The notes beneath the pieces were generated by a model. That model did no database searches, had not been told where the DNA came from, and saw nothing but the letters and a program-made list of their open reading frames with translations. Made by a program: the position numbers and the translations under genes. 9,238 bases of DNA from the NCBI GenBank assembly GCA_002392835.1, contig DGHX01000120.1:1-9238 (forward strand). The letters are read 5' to 3'. The DNA is from Prevotella sp. UBA3837. GTDB taxonomy: Bacteria > Bacteroidota > Bacteroidia > Bacteroidales > Bacteroidaceae. This document shows positions 1 through 5,580 of the stretch, piece by piece (position 1 is the first letter of the stretch; every line of letters starts with the position of its first letter).

Positions 1-4
1 TCCC

Positions 5-20
5 CAACTTGCGAAAGTTG
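5..20. repeat. Small perfect hairpin upstream of the fucosidase gene
   Basis: CAACTT and AAGTTG form a perfect 6-bp stem around the tetraloop GCGA. It is followed by AT-rich DNA but not by a clear run of T, so it is not a convincing terminator on this evidence. It may be the end of the preceding transcription unit or part of an interspersed palindrome; the gene before it is outside the window. Confidence 0.45.
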
Positions 21-46
21 AGTATAATATAATAACGCAGAAACCG

Positions 47-88
47 GCATATTATTTTGCCGAAAAACTTGCATATTATTATAATAAT
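47..88. promoter_or_regulatory. Possible operator: direct repeat and AT palindrome around the fucosidase promoter
   Basis: The 10-mer GCATATTATT occurs at 47-56 and again at 71-80, start to start 24 bp, so roughly on the same face of the helix. The second copy runs into a perfect 14-bp palindrome, ATTATTATAATAAT, at 75-88, which fills the spacer between the -33 and -7 boxes of the promoter that follows. A bound regulator would overlap RNA polymerase. AT-rich sequence makes chance palindromes more likely, so this is only a candidate. Confidence 0.3.
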
Positions 89-99
89 GTGTACCTTTG
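68..99 (+). promoter_or_regulatory. Bacteroidetes-type promoter of the GH95 gene
   Basis: TACCTTTG at 92-99 fits the Bacteroidetes -7 consensus TAnnTTTG, and CTTG at 68-71, 20 bp upstream, resembles the -33 TTTG. Transcription would start near 105-107, about 30 nt before the ATG at 135. This placement rules against the upstream TTG at 57 as translation start, because it would lie outside the transcript. Confidence 0.6.
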
Positions 100-134
100 G
101 CCTCGCAAAACCAATTACTGTCAAAACCATCATC

Positions 135-2672
135 ATGAAACAATACCTGCTCCCCACCCTGCTGCTGCTCAGCTCTGCTGCTGTGGCCACAACAACGCAA
201 CCGGCAGAAAAGCACGACGCCACGGCGCAACAACTGCTCAGCCTGTGGTACGACCGACCCGCCACCTACTTTGAAGAGTCGCTGCCCATAGGCAACGGAT
301 GCTTAGGGGCACTCATCTACGGCGACCCCGCCGACGACATCATACAGCTGAACGACATCACGCTGTGGAGCGGCAAGCCCGTGGACCGGCAGGAGGATGC
401 CGGGGCCAGCCGCTGGATTCCTGAGATACGGCGGGCCCTCTTCGCCGAGGACTACGCACGCGCCGACTCGCTGCAGCTGCACGTGCAGGGCCACAACAGC
501 AGCTACTACATGCCACTGGCCACGATGCACATCACGGAGCTGGCACCGCAGCCACAGGCCGACGGCTACCGGCGCGAGCTGAGCCTCGACTCGGCCGTCG
601 CACGCACGACATACAGGCGAGGCGACGTCGCCTTCAGCCGTGAGTACATAGCCTCGGCACCCGACAGCCTCATCGCCATACGCCTGTCGGCCTCGAAGCC
701 TGGGCAGATCAGCCTGCGGCTGACGCTCAGCTCGCTGCTGCCACACCACGTGAAAGCCAGCGCCGGCCAGCTGACGCTGACCGGACACGCCATAGGCACG
801 GCCGAGGAGAGCACACACTTCTGCTCCATACTGCGCGTGGCACACGAGGGCGGCACCGTCGAGGCCACCGACACCACACTGCTGCTGAAGGATGTCAGCC
901 ACGCCACGCTCTACTTCGTCAACGCCACCAGCTTCAACGGGGCCCGACAGCACCCCGTGCTGCAGGGCGCACCCTACATAGAGCAGGCCAACAACCGTGC
1001 ATGGCACACCCGCAACGTCAGCTACCAGCAGGTCAGGGACCGCCACATAGCCGACTACCGACGCTTCTTCAGCCGCGTAAAGCTCACCCTCCACCCCTCA
1101 CCCTCCACCAACTATTCTCCCTCCACCCTCCACCCGTCACCCTCCACCACTGACCGCCTGCTCTTGCAATACAACACGGGTGACAGCGCCGCCGACCGCT
1201 ATCTGGAGACCCTCTACTTCCAGTACGGCCGCTACCTGCTCATCAGCAGCTCGCGCACGCCGGGCGTGCCCGCCAACCTGCAGGGGCTGTGGAACCCGCA
1301 CCTCTATGCACCCTGGCGCGGCAACTACACCATCAACATCAACCTGGAGGAGAACTACTGGCCCGCCTTCAACTGCAACCTCAGCGAGATGGCACTGCCC
1401 CTCGACGGCTTCGTGCAGGCGCTGGCCGACAACGGGCACCACACGGCACAGAACTACTACGGCATCAGCCGAGGCTGGCAGGCAGGGCATAACAGCGACA
1501 TCTGGGCCATGGCCAACCCCGTGGGCGAGAAGAACGAGAAGCCGGAGTGGGCCAACTGGGCCATGGGCGGCGCCTGGCTGGTACAGACGCTGTGGCAGCG
1601 CTACCTGTTCACAAAGGACAGCGACTACCTGAGCCGTGTGGCCTACCCACTGATGCGGGGAGCCGCTGAGTTCTGCCTCGACTGGCTCATAGAGAACCCG
1701 CACAACCCACAGGAGCTGATTACCGCGCCGTCGACCTCGCCCGAGAATGAGTACGTCAACGACAAGGGCTACCACGGCATGACCTGCTATGGCTCTACCG
1801 CCGACATGGCCATCATCCGCGAGCTGTTCCAGAACACGCTGCAGGCCGCCGCCGAGCTGCATGACGCCTCGCCCGTGGTGGCCGAGATAGCCGCCGCGCT
1901 GCCACGCCTGCACCCCTACACCATCGGCAAGGATGGCGACCTGAACGAGTGGTACCACGACTGGCGCGACTACGACCCGCACCACCGCCACCAGAGCCAC
2001 CTCATAGGCCTCTTCCCAGGGAGCCACTTAGCCCCCCCTTCAGCCCCCGAGGGGGCTACTATAGACCTTGCCCTTGAAACTATAGAAGCCCCCTCGGGGG
2101 CCGTAGGGGGGGCCTCGCATGCTTTGCTGAAGGCCTGCGAGCAGACCCTCCGCCAGAAGGGCGACCAAACCACGGGCTGGAGCACCGGATGGCGCATCAA
2201 CCTGTGGGCACGCCTGCACAAGGCCGACGAGGCATTCCACATCCTGCAGAAGCTGCTCACCTACGTCAGCCCCGACAAGTACCAAGGCCCTGACCGCCGG
2301 CGGCCCGGCGACGGCACCTATCCCAACCTGATGGACGCCCACCCACCCTTCCAGATTGACGGCAACTTCGGCGGCACCGCCGGCATCTGCGAGATGCTGC
2401 TGCAGAGTTCCTTCCACTCTCCTCTTTCCACCCTCCACTCACCCGCCACCACCATCACCCTGCTGCCCGCCCTGCCCGAACAGTGGGCCGACGGTGAGGT
2501 GCATGGCCTCTGCGCCCGTGGCGGCTACGAGCTGGACTTCGCCTGGCGCAGCGGCAAGGTCACCAGCGTCACCATCAGGGCAAAGGAAAGCGGCTCCGTT
2601 GTATTATGCTACAACGGAACCGCCAAGACCCTACGGCTCAAGGCCGGCAAAAGCCGAAGCCTCAAGCTCTGA
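135..2672 (+). CDS. Secreted GH95 alpha-L-fucosidase-type glycoside hydrolase
   Basis: The protein has 845 residues from the ATG at 135. An open frame extends back to a TTG at 57, but the promoter lies between, and only the ATG gives a clean signal peptide (MKQYLLPTLLLLSSAAVA, cleavage near residue 18). It therefore probably acts in the periplasm or at the surface. The N-terminal GH95 domain begins with LWYDRPATYFEESLPIGNG. The (alpha/alpha)6 catalytic part shows NLQGLWN (from 381), NYTININLEENYW with the two catalytic-type Asn at 401 and 403, SPENE with the presumed acid Glu537, HRHQSHLIGLFPG, and DGNFGG with Asp742; these correspond to Asn421, Asn423, Glu566 and Asp766 of Bifidobacterium AfcA. 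The family hydrolyses alpha-1,2-linked L-fucose by inversion; some members prefer alpha-L-galactosides, so the substrate is open. No SusC/SusD pair is adjacent. Three repeat-like in-frame insertions (residues about 318-339, 633-660 and 757-771) lie outside the catalytic motifs, so activity is plausible. Confidence 0.93.
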   Translation: MKQYLLPTLLLLSSAAVATTTQPAEKHDATAQQLLSLWYDRPATYFEESLPIGNGCLGALIYGDPADDIIQLNDITLWSGKPVDRQEDAGASRWIPEIRRALFAEDYARADSLQLHVQGHNSSYYMPLATMHITELAPQPQADGYRRELSLDSAVARTTYRRGDVAFSREYIASAPDSLIAIRLSASKPGQISLRLTLSSLLPHHVKASAGQLTLTGHAIGTAEESTHFCSILRVAHEGGTVEATDTTLLLKDVSHATLYFVNATSFNGARQHPVLQGAPYIEQANNRAWHTRNVSYQQVRDRHIADYRRFFSRVKLTLHPSPSTNYSPSTLHPSPSTTDRLLLQYNTGDSAADRYLETLYFQYGRYLLISSSRTPGVPANLQGLWNPHLYAPWRGNYTININLEENYWPAFNCNLSEMALPLDGFVQALADNGHHTAQNYYGISRGWQAGHNSDIWAMANPVGEKNEKPEWANWAMGGAWLVQTLWQRYLFTKDSDYLSRVAYPLMRGAAEFCLDWLIENPHNPQELITAPSTSPENEYVNDKGYHGMTCYGSTADMAIIRELFQNTLQAAAELHDASPVVAEIAAALPRLHPYTIGKDGDLNEWYHDWRDYDPHHRHQSHLIGLFPGSHLAPPSAPEGATIDLALETIEAPSGAVGGASHALLKACEQTLRQKGDQTTGWSTGWRINLWARLHKADEAFHILQKLLTYVSPDKYQGPDRRRPGDGTYPNLMDAHPPFQIDGNFGGTAGICEMLLQSSFHSPLSTLHSPATTITLLPALPEQWADGEVHGLCARGGYELDFAWRSGKVTSVTIRAKESGSVVLCYNGTAKTLRLKAGKSRSLKL
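1087..1149 (+). repeat. In-frame 39-bp-period direct repeat (CTCCACCC type) in the GH95 gene
   Basis: A 24-bp segment at 1087-1110 is repeated at 1126-1149 with one mismatch (C to G at 1136). The period is 39 bp, exactly 13 codons, so the frame is kept. It encodes a His/Pro/Ser/Thr-rich stretch (HPSPST appears twice) between the end of the N-terminal domain and the catalytic domain, where family members usually have a short PTDERL-like linker; here STTDRLL follows directly. It reads as extra DNA tolerated in a linker. Confidence 0.7.
2031..2113. repeat. Palindromic element inserted in frame in the GH95 gene
   Basis: Two 34-bp arms, 2031-2064 and 2080-2113, are reverse complements at 31 of 34 positions, with a 15-bp spacer. 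Each arm itself holds a smaller palindrome of seven base pairs, AGCCCCC and GGGGGCT around GA in the left arm and an equivalent in the right. The element encodes about 28 residues (633-660, roughly APPSAPEGA to SGAVGG), between the conserved HLIGLFPG and TLRQKGDQTTGW segments where GH95 proteins usually have a much shorter loop. The base composition (runs of C and G) is unlike the rest of the gene. No terminal target duplication is clear. Confidence 0.8.
2405..2444 (+). repeat. Third repeat-like tract in the GH95 gene (CCACCCTCCAC type)
   Basis: CCACCCTCCACTCACCC at 2428-2444 closely resembles the repeat units at 1087-1149 of the same gene. It encodes a Ser/His/Pro/Leu stretch (FHSPLSTLHSP) between the segment holding Asp742 and the C-terminal domain, which begins with ITLLPALPEQW. 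Only one copy is present here, so origin from the same repeat family is inferred from similarity. Confidence 0.5.
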
Positions 2673-2679
2673 CCATTAT

Positions 2680-2726
2680 GCATTAAGCATTAAGCATTAA
2701 GCATTAAGCATTAAGCATTAAGCATT
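2680..2726. repeat. GCATTAA heptanucleotide tandem array
   Basis: Six perfect GCATTAA units occupy 2680-2721, followed by a seventh imperfect one (GCATTGA). The array begins 8 bp after the stop of the fucosidase gene and covers the stop codon and last two codons of the convergent 85-residue gene. It stands where a terminator would be expected between convergent genes, but I see no GC-rich hairpin. A seven-base unit is prone to copy-number change. Confidence 0.9.
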
Positions 2727-2975
2727 GAACGCTAGTGCCTGCTCGCCACGCTGGCGGTAGCTGCGCACCATGAAGATGAGGAAGCCCAGGGCCACCAGCG
2801 CTGCCAGTATGCCTCCCAGGATGTAGGGCAGGCTGCTGTTGCCACTCCCCTGCACGCCCTCGGTCTGCACGACGCCTGCCACCGTGTCTACGGTGTCGGT
2901 GATGATACGTGGAGGCCGGACCTCATAATCACGCGGATAGGAAGCAATGTCGGCTAATAAGTTCATCAATGTCAT
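2718..2975 (-). CDS. Small single-pass membrane protein, unknown function
   Basis: This 85-residue protein is not recognised. It has a polar N-terminal half (residues 1-48, with SYPRDYEVRPPRIITDTVDT), one hydrophobic helix at about 50-70 (LPYILGGILAALVALGFLIFMV), and a short basic tail RSYRQRGEQALAFNA. Positive charge after the helix predicts the N-terminus outside and C-terminus in the cytoplasm. It starts 21 bp after the stop of the MFS-type gene on the same strand, with no promoter seen between, so the two are probably cotranscribed and may work together. A second ATG three codons in (MNLLADIAS) is an equally good start. The last residues and stop lie in the heptanucleotide array, so the C-terminal end depends on repeat copy number. 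Confidence 0.6.
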   Translation of the reverse strand: MTLMNLLADIASYPRDYEVRPPRIITDTVDTVAGVVQTEGVQGSGNSSLPYILGGILAALVALGFLIFMVRSYRQRGEQALAFNA

Positions 2976-2996
2976 TGTTCTATAAGTATTAAAGGG

Positions 2997-4466
2997 TTAA
3001 TGAATAAAGTCGAATAGCATGAACACCAGCTGCACCAGCAGTCCGGTGAAGAAGCTGATGCCGTTGCACAGCACGCTGTAGGCCGTTGCCTGCCGCCAGC
3101 TGTCCACGAAGTAGCGGTACCACAGGGCCTCCACGGCCACGATGAACACCTCGGCCACGAGGATGGTGGTCCAGCTGTGGCTGACGAAGGTGACGAAGAG
3201 GTTCAGCGGCACGTTGGTGAGCATGTTCACCACCACTGACGACCACAGCACGTCGGCACGCCGCTCGCGCAGCAGCCACAGCACCAGCAGCTCGAGCACG
3301 ATGGTGGGCACCAGCGTGGCCAACAGCCAGGGCACCACGGCCAGACGGTCGTCGCCCACGGCCTGCGCCAGCAGATAGCCGGGCATGAGGGCCGCCGCCA
3401 AGAGCCCGAAAGTCAGTCCCTCGCGTCGCGGCATGGCGCGATTGGCCAGCCACAGCGTGACGGCCATCGTGGCGTTCACCAGCAGCAGTCCCGCCCAGGG
3501 TATCACGGCAGCGCCATGGCGCCACAGCACACAGCTGACGGTGGTCACCGTCAGCCACAGCAACGCCTGCCACCAGCCCAGTCCTCGTGCCACCCATCCA
3601 CCGGCGGCCTTGCCCACCATGGCCACGCCTCCCACCAGCAGCGGCAGGAGGGCCACAGGCTGAAGGGCCGCCGACAATGTCTCGCCCGCAAAGGAGCGCA
3701 GCAGCACGAAGCCCATCATCAGCAGCACCACGACCCACGACAGCCGGCCCACCGCAGCTCCGCCTCGGGCCGCGGTGCCCGTCGCGTCAGCGGCGGTCCC
3801 CATCGCCCCAACCGCGGTGCCCGTCGCGTCAGCGGCGGTCCCCATCGCCCCAACCGCGGTGCCCGTCGCATCAGCGGCGGTCCCCTGCGTTCCCGCCACG
3901 GTGCCCGCCGTTCCTCCGGCAGCAATCAGCCCCACGAAGAGCGCCAGGAGCACAAAGAGCGCCCACCACGAGTGCAGCGCCACGCCCACCGCCAGGCCGA
4001 AGGCCCCTGTCGACACGAAGACGCCCAGTGCCCGGATGTCGTTGCCCGTGGCCATGGCCACCTCCTTGCCGCCCCACACATGGAACAGCGAGTTGCCCAG
4101 GCCCAGCAGCACCGCCACGAGCAGCAACACACCCATCGGTGCGCCGCCCCCCACGGCGAGCACGCCCAGCGACGCCACGGCCACGGCCGCCGACAGCAGC
4201 AGGGCCGACAGCCACAGCAGCTGCCAGCGATGCGCCAGGCGGTCGGCCAGCATGCCCGTCAGCGGCTGCGTGAGGAAGGCCAGCACATTATAAGCAATGA
4301 ACACACCGGCCAGCCCCGCCAACGACGACACGCCCGCCACCAAATAGAGGCAGCAGACACAGAGGCCGTCGACCAGGAAGTGCAGCAGCGCGCTGACGCA
4401 CGTCAGCCGCCACGCCGCCACAGCCTTGGCCGATGCCATGAGCCCAATGTCACTAACGCCGTTCAT
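2997..4466 (-). CDS. MFS-type transporter with extra C-terminal membrane module
   Basis: The predicted protein has 489 residues from the ATG at 4466; the frame is open further upstream, but the -7 box at 4491-4498 lies inside that extension, so the longer form is unlikely. About twelve hydrophobic helices can be picked out in the first 400 residues. The first pair is joined by the MFS-like QPLTGMLADRLAHR loop, and NSLFHVWGGKE in the fourth to fifth helix region recalls fosmidomycin-resistance-type MFS proteins, a weak resemblance. The central loop between helices 6 and 7 is stretched by a Gly/Ala/Thr repeat (about residues 195-232). After LLRERR, residues 404-489 add about three more helices (NMLTNVPLNLFV, LVAEVFIVAVEALWYRYF, SVLCNGISFFTGLL), beyond the usual 12-helix, roughly 400-residue MFS length. 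Substrate unknown. It is first in a two-gene operon with the small membrane protein. Confidence 0.72.
   Translation of the reverse strand: MNGVSDIGLMASAKAVAAWRLTCVSALLHFLVDGLCVCCLYLVAGVSSLAGLAGVFIAYNVLAFLTQPLTGMLADRLAHRWQLLWLSALLLSAAVAVASLGVLAVGGGAPMGVLLLVAVLLGLGNSLFHVWGGKEVAMATGNDIRALGVFVSTGAFGLAVGVALHSWWALFVLLALFVGLIAAGGTAGTVAGTQGTAADATGTAVGAMGTAADATGTAVGAMGTAADATGTAARGGAAVGRLSWVVVLLMMGFVLLRSFAGETLSAALQPVALLPLLVGGVAMVGKAAGGWVARGLGWWQALLWLTVTTVSCVLWRHGAAVIPWAGLLLVNATMAVTLWLANRAMPRREGLTFGLLAAALMPGYLLAQAVGDDRLAVVPWLLATLVPTIVLELLVLWLLRERRADVLWSSVVVNMLTNVPLNLFVTFVSHSWTTILVAEVFIVAVEALWYRYFVDSWRQATAYSVLCNGISFFTGLLVQLVFMLFDFIH
3771..3884. repeat. 42-bp tandem repeat inside the MFS-type gene
   Basis: The unit starting CGCGGTGCCCGTCGCGTCAG is present at 3771-3812 and 3813-3854, with a third partial copy at 3855-3884 (30 bp, one substitution). 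On the coding strand each unit gives 14 residues, GTAADAT followed by GTAVGAM, so the frame is preserved at any copy number. The repeat sits in the predicted central cytoplasmic loop between the two six-helix halves, a place that tolerates length change. Near identity of copies suggests recent slippage or unequal crossing-over. Confidence 0.9.
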
Positions 4467-4490
4467 CTCCGTTTTCCGAAAAGATTGCTG

Positions 4491-4498
4491 CAAAGATA
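4491..4498 (-). promoter_or_regulatory. Promoter -7 box for the MFS-type operon
   Basis: Read on the minus strand this is TATCTTTG, matching TAnnTTTG. Transcription would start near 4484, giving a leader of about 18 nt to the ATG at 4466. No good -33 TTTG is seen; the expected place, around 4519-4522, reads TGAT and lies in a dyad, which may indicate need for an activator. Confidence 0.5.
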
Positions 4499-4513
4499 CG
4501 AAAAATTCTGATT

Positions 4514-4550
4514 TCCCTATCACTTTTTAGGGATTTTCCTACACGCGTGT
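4514..4550. promoter_or_regulatory. Two dyads in the divergent promoter region
   Basis: TCCCTA at 4514-4519 and TAGGGA at 4528-4533 form a dyad with an 8-bp gap, covering the -33 position of the leftward MFS promoter. ACACGCGTGT at 4541-4550 is a perfect 10-bp palindrome covering the -33 position of the rightward lipoprotein promoter. Their placement is what is expected of operators, but no cognate regulator is visible in the window. Confidence 0.35.
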
Positions 4551-4563
4551 CGCAAAAAAAACG

Positions 4564-4571
4564 TAACTTTG
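4564..4571 (+). promoter_or_regulatory. Promoter -7 box for the glycine-zipper lipoprotein
   Basis: TAACTTTG matches TAnnTTTG. A start near 4578 would leave a leader of about 28 nt before the ATG at 4606. The -33 region is weak and coincides with the ACACGCGTGT palindrome. Confidence 0.55.
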
Positions 4572-4605
4572 CACCGAAAACCAGTTTTACACACCAAATA
4601 ACCGA

Positions 4606-5505
4606 ATGAGTATGAAGAAGATAATGATTGTTTTGGCAGCAGCAGCCCTGCTCCTGAGCAGTTGTGGCAGCTACGAGGCCACGGGTGCGTACACCGGCAG
4701 CCAGTTCGGCCATGTCCTTGGCTCCGCCATCGGCGGTCTGGCCGGTGGCTGGCGCGGCCACGAGTTAGGCTCCATCGTGGGCACCGTGGGTGGTGCCGCC
4801 GTGGGAGCCGCCATCGGCAGGTCGGCCGACCGCCGTCAGGAGGAGCGCGTCGCCGAGCGCCAGCAGGCACGCCGCGCCCAGCAGGCACGCCAGCGCCAGG
4901 CGGCTGCGGCAGCCAGCGGCCAGTACGACAATGGTCAGTACGGCAACAGCCAGTATGGCAACGCCCAGTACGGCAATGGCCAATACGACAACAGCGGCTA
5001 CGACCCTCAGATGCAGGGCGACGACCGCATCAGCTTCGACCCCGTGGACGGCTTCAACAGCACCGGCACCACTGACAGCAATGCCGGCACCAGCCAGCTG
5101 CCCACCCTGCGGCAGGGCTATGCCGCCACCAGCGGACCGGCACTCGTTGTGCGCAACGCCGGGGTCTATGAAGACCAGCGCGACGGCGTGCTCACACGCG
5201 GCGAGGCAGCGAAGGTCATCTTCGAGATTGTCAACACCTCCAGCCAGCCCGTCTACGACGTATTCCCCTTGGTGGAGGAGGCCACTGGCAACAAGCACGT
5301 ACATATCTCGCCCAACCTGCGCATAGAGAGCATCGCCCCCCACCAGGCTGTGCGCTACACCGCCAGCCTCGTGGCCGACCGCGGCCTGCGCAACGGACAG
5401 ATAGCCGTGCGCGTCGGCGTGGCACAGGGCAACAGCGTCATCAGCTCGCAGACCCGCCAGTTCACGGTGAACACCGCCAAGCGGGCAGCAACCGCCCGCC
5501 GATAG
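4606..5505 (+). CDS. Glycine-zipper lipoprotein with QYxNx repeats
   Basis: The 299-residue protein starts with a lipoprotein signal ending LLLSSC, with Cys20 as the lipidated residue; a second start two codons on (MKKIM) is possible. Residues 27-71 form a glycine-zipper segment (GSQFGHVLGSAIGGLAGG, then GSIVGTVGGAAVGAAIG), as in OmpA-associated or 17-kDa-antigen-like envelope proteins, likely a membrane-associated hairpin. A basic Arg/Gln/Ala-rich stretch follows (72-104), then five QYxNx pentapeptides (106-130), an acidic and Ser/Thr-rich linker, and a C-terminal domain (about 177-290) with alternating beta-type sequence (GEAAKVIFEIVNTS, IESIAPHQAVRYTASL, GQIAVRVGVAQG), resembling Ig-like CARDB-type folds. 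Its role is unknown; an envelope structural or assembly function is inferred. It is a single-gene unit ending in a strong terminator. Confidence 0.75.
   Translation: MSMKKIMIVLAAAALLLSSCGSYEATGAYTGSQFGHVLGSAIGGLAGGWRGHELGSIVGTVGGAAVGAAIGRSADRRQEERVAERQQARRAQQARQRQAAAAASGQYDNGQYGNSQYGNAQYGNGQYDNSGYDPQMQGDDRISFDPVDGFNSTGTTDSNAGTSQLPTLRQGYAATSGPALVVRNAGVYEDQRDGVLTRGEAAKVIFEIVNTSSQPVYDVFPLVEEATGNKHVHISPNLRIESIAPHQAVRYTASLVADRGLRNGQIAVRVGVAQGNSVISSQTRQFTVNTAKRAATARR
4921..4995 (+). repeat. 15-bp tandem repeat encoding QYxNx pentapeptides
   Basis: Five consecutive degenerate 15-bp units encode QYDNG, QYGNS, QYGNA, QYGNG and QYDNS. Third-position differences between copies (for example CAG/CAA, TAC/TAT, AAC/AAT) indicate that the peptide pattern has been maintained by selection rather than being a very recent duplication. 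Confidence 0.85.
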
Positions 5506-5525
5506 GGTCAGGGACTACACAGCTG

Positions 5526-5580
5526 AAAAGCGGCCCGAAGGACGATGGTCTTTCGGGCCGCTTTTTTCGGGCCGCTTTTT
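5526..5580. terminator. Bidirectional terminator with duplicated arm
   Basis: AAAAGCGGCCCGAA at 5526-5539 pairs perfectly with TTCGGGCCGCTTTT at 5552-5565 (14 bp, 12-nt loop), followed by more T. It lies 20 bp after the lipoprotein stop and just downstream of the convergent histidine kinase stop, and the A/T-flanked stem would work in both directions. The right arm is copied again at 5568-5580 (CGGGCCGCTTTTT), so a second, alternative pairing with the same left arm is possible. The last base overlaps the kinase stop codon. Confidence 0.88.

Noticed and set aside
57..134. N-terminal extension of the GH95 gene to a TTG at 57
   Set aside because: A good -7 box (92-99) lies within it and the ATG at 135 begins a typical signal peptide; the extension would hide it.
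303..1094. Long minus-strand frames opposite the GH95 gene (also 1137-2027 and 2040-2438)
   Set aside because: They lie opposite conserved GH95 motifs and show no domain or signal features.
3771..3884. 42-bp repeats as a CRISPR-like array
   Set aside because: The copies are contiguous without unique spacers and are translated in frame as part of a membrane protein loop.
3516..4511. 331-codon plus-strand frame opposite the MFS-type gene
   Set aside because: Composition is Arg/His/Gln/Pro-rich as expected for an antisense shadow of a GC-rich membrane protein; the minus-strand frame has clear helices.
4467..4523. N-terminal extension of the MFS-type protein to 4523
   Set aside because: The putative -7 box at 4491-4498 lies inside it, and the extra residues (SEFFVSLQQSFRK) have no membrane or family feature.
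4606..5505. Glycine-zipper protein as a toxin or pore-forming peptide
   Set aside because: It has a lipoprotein signal and a long C-terminal domain, and no immunity or antitoxin partner is adjacent; an envelope role is simpler.
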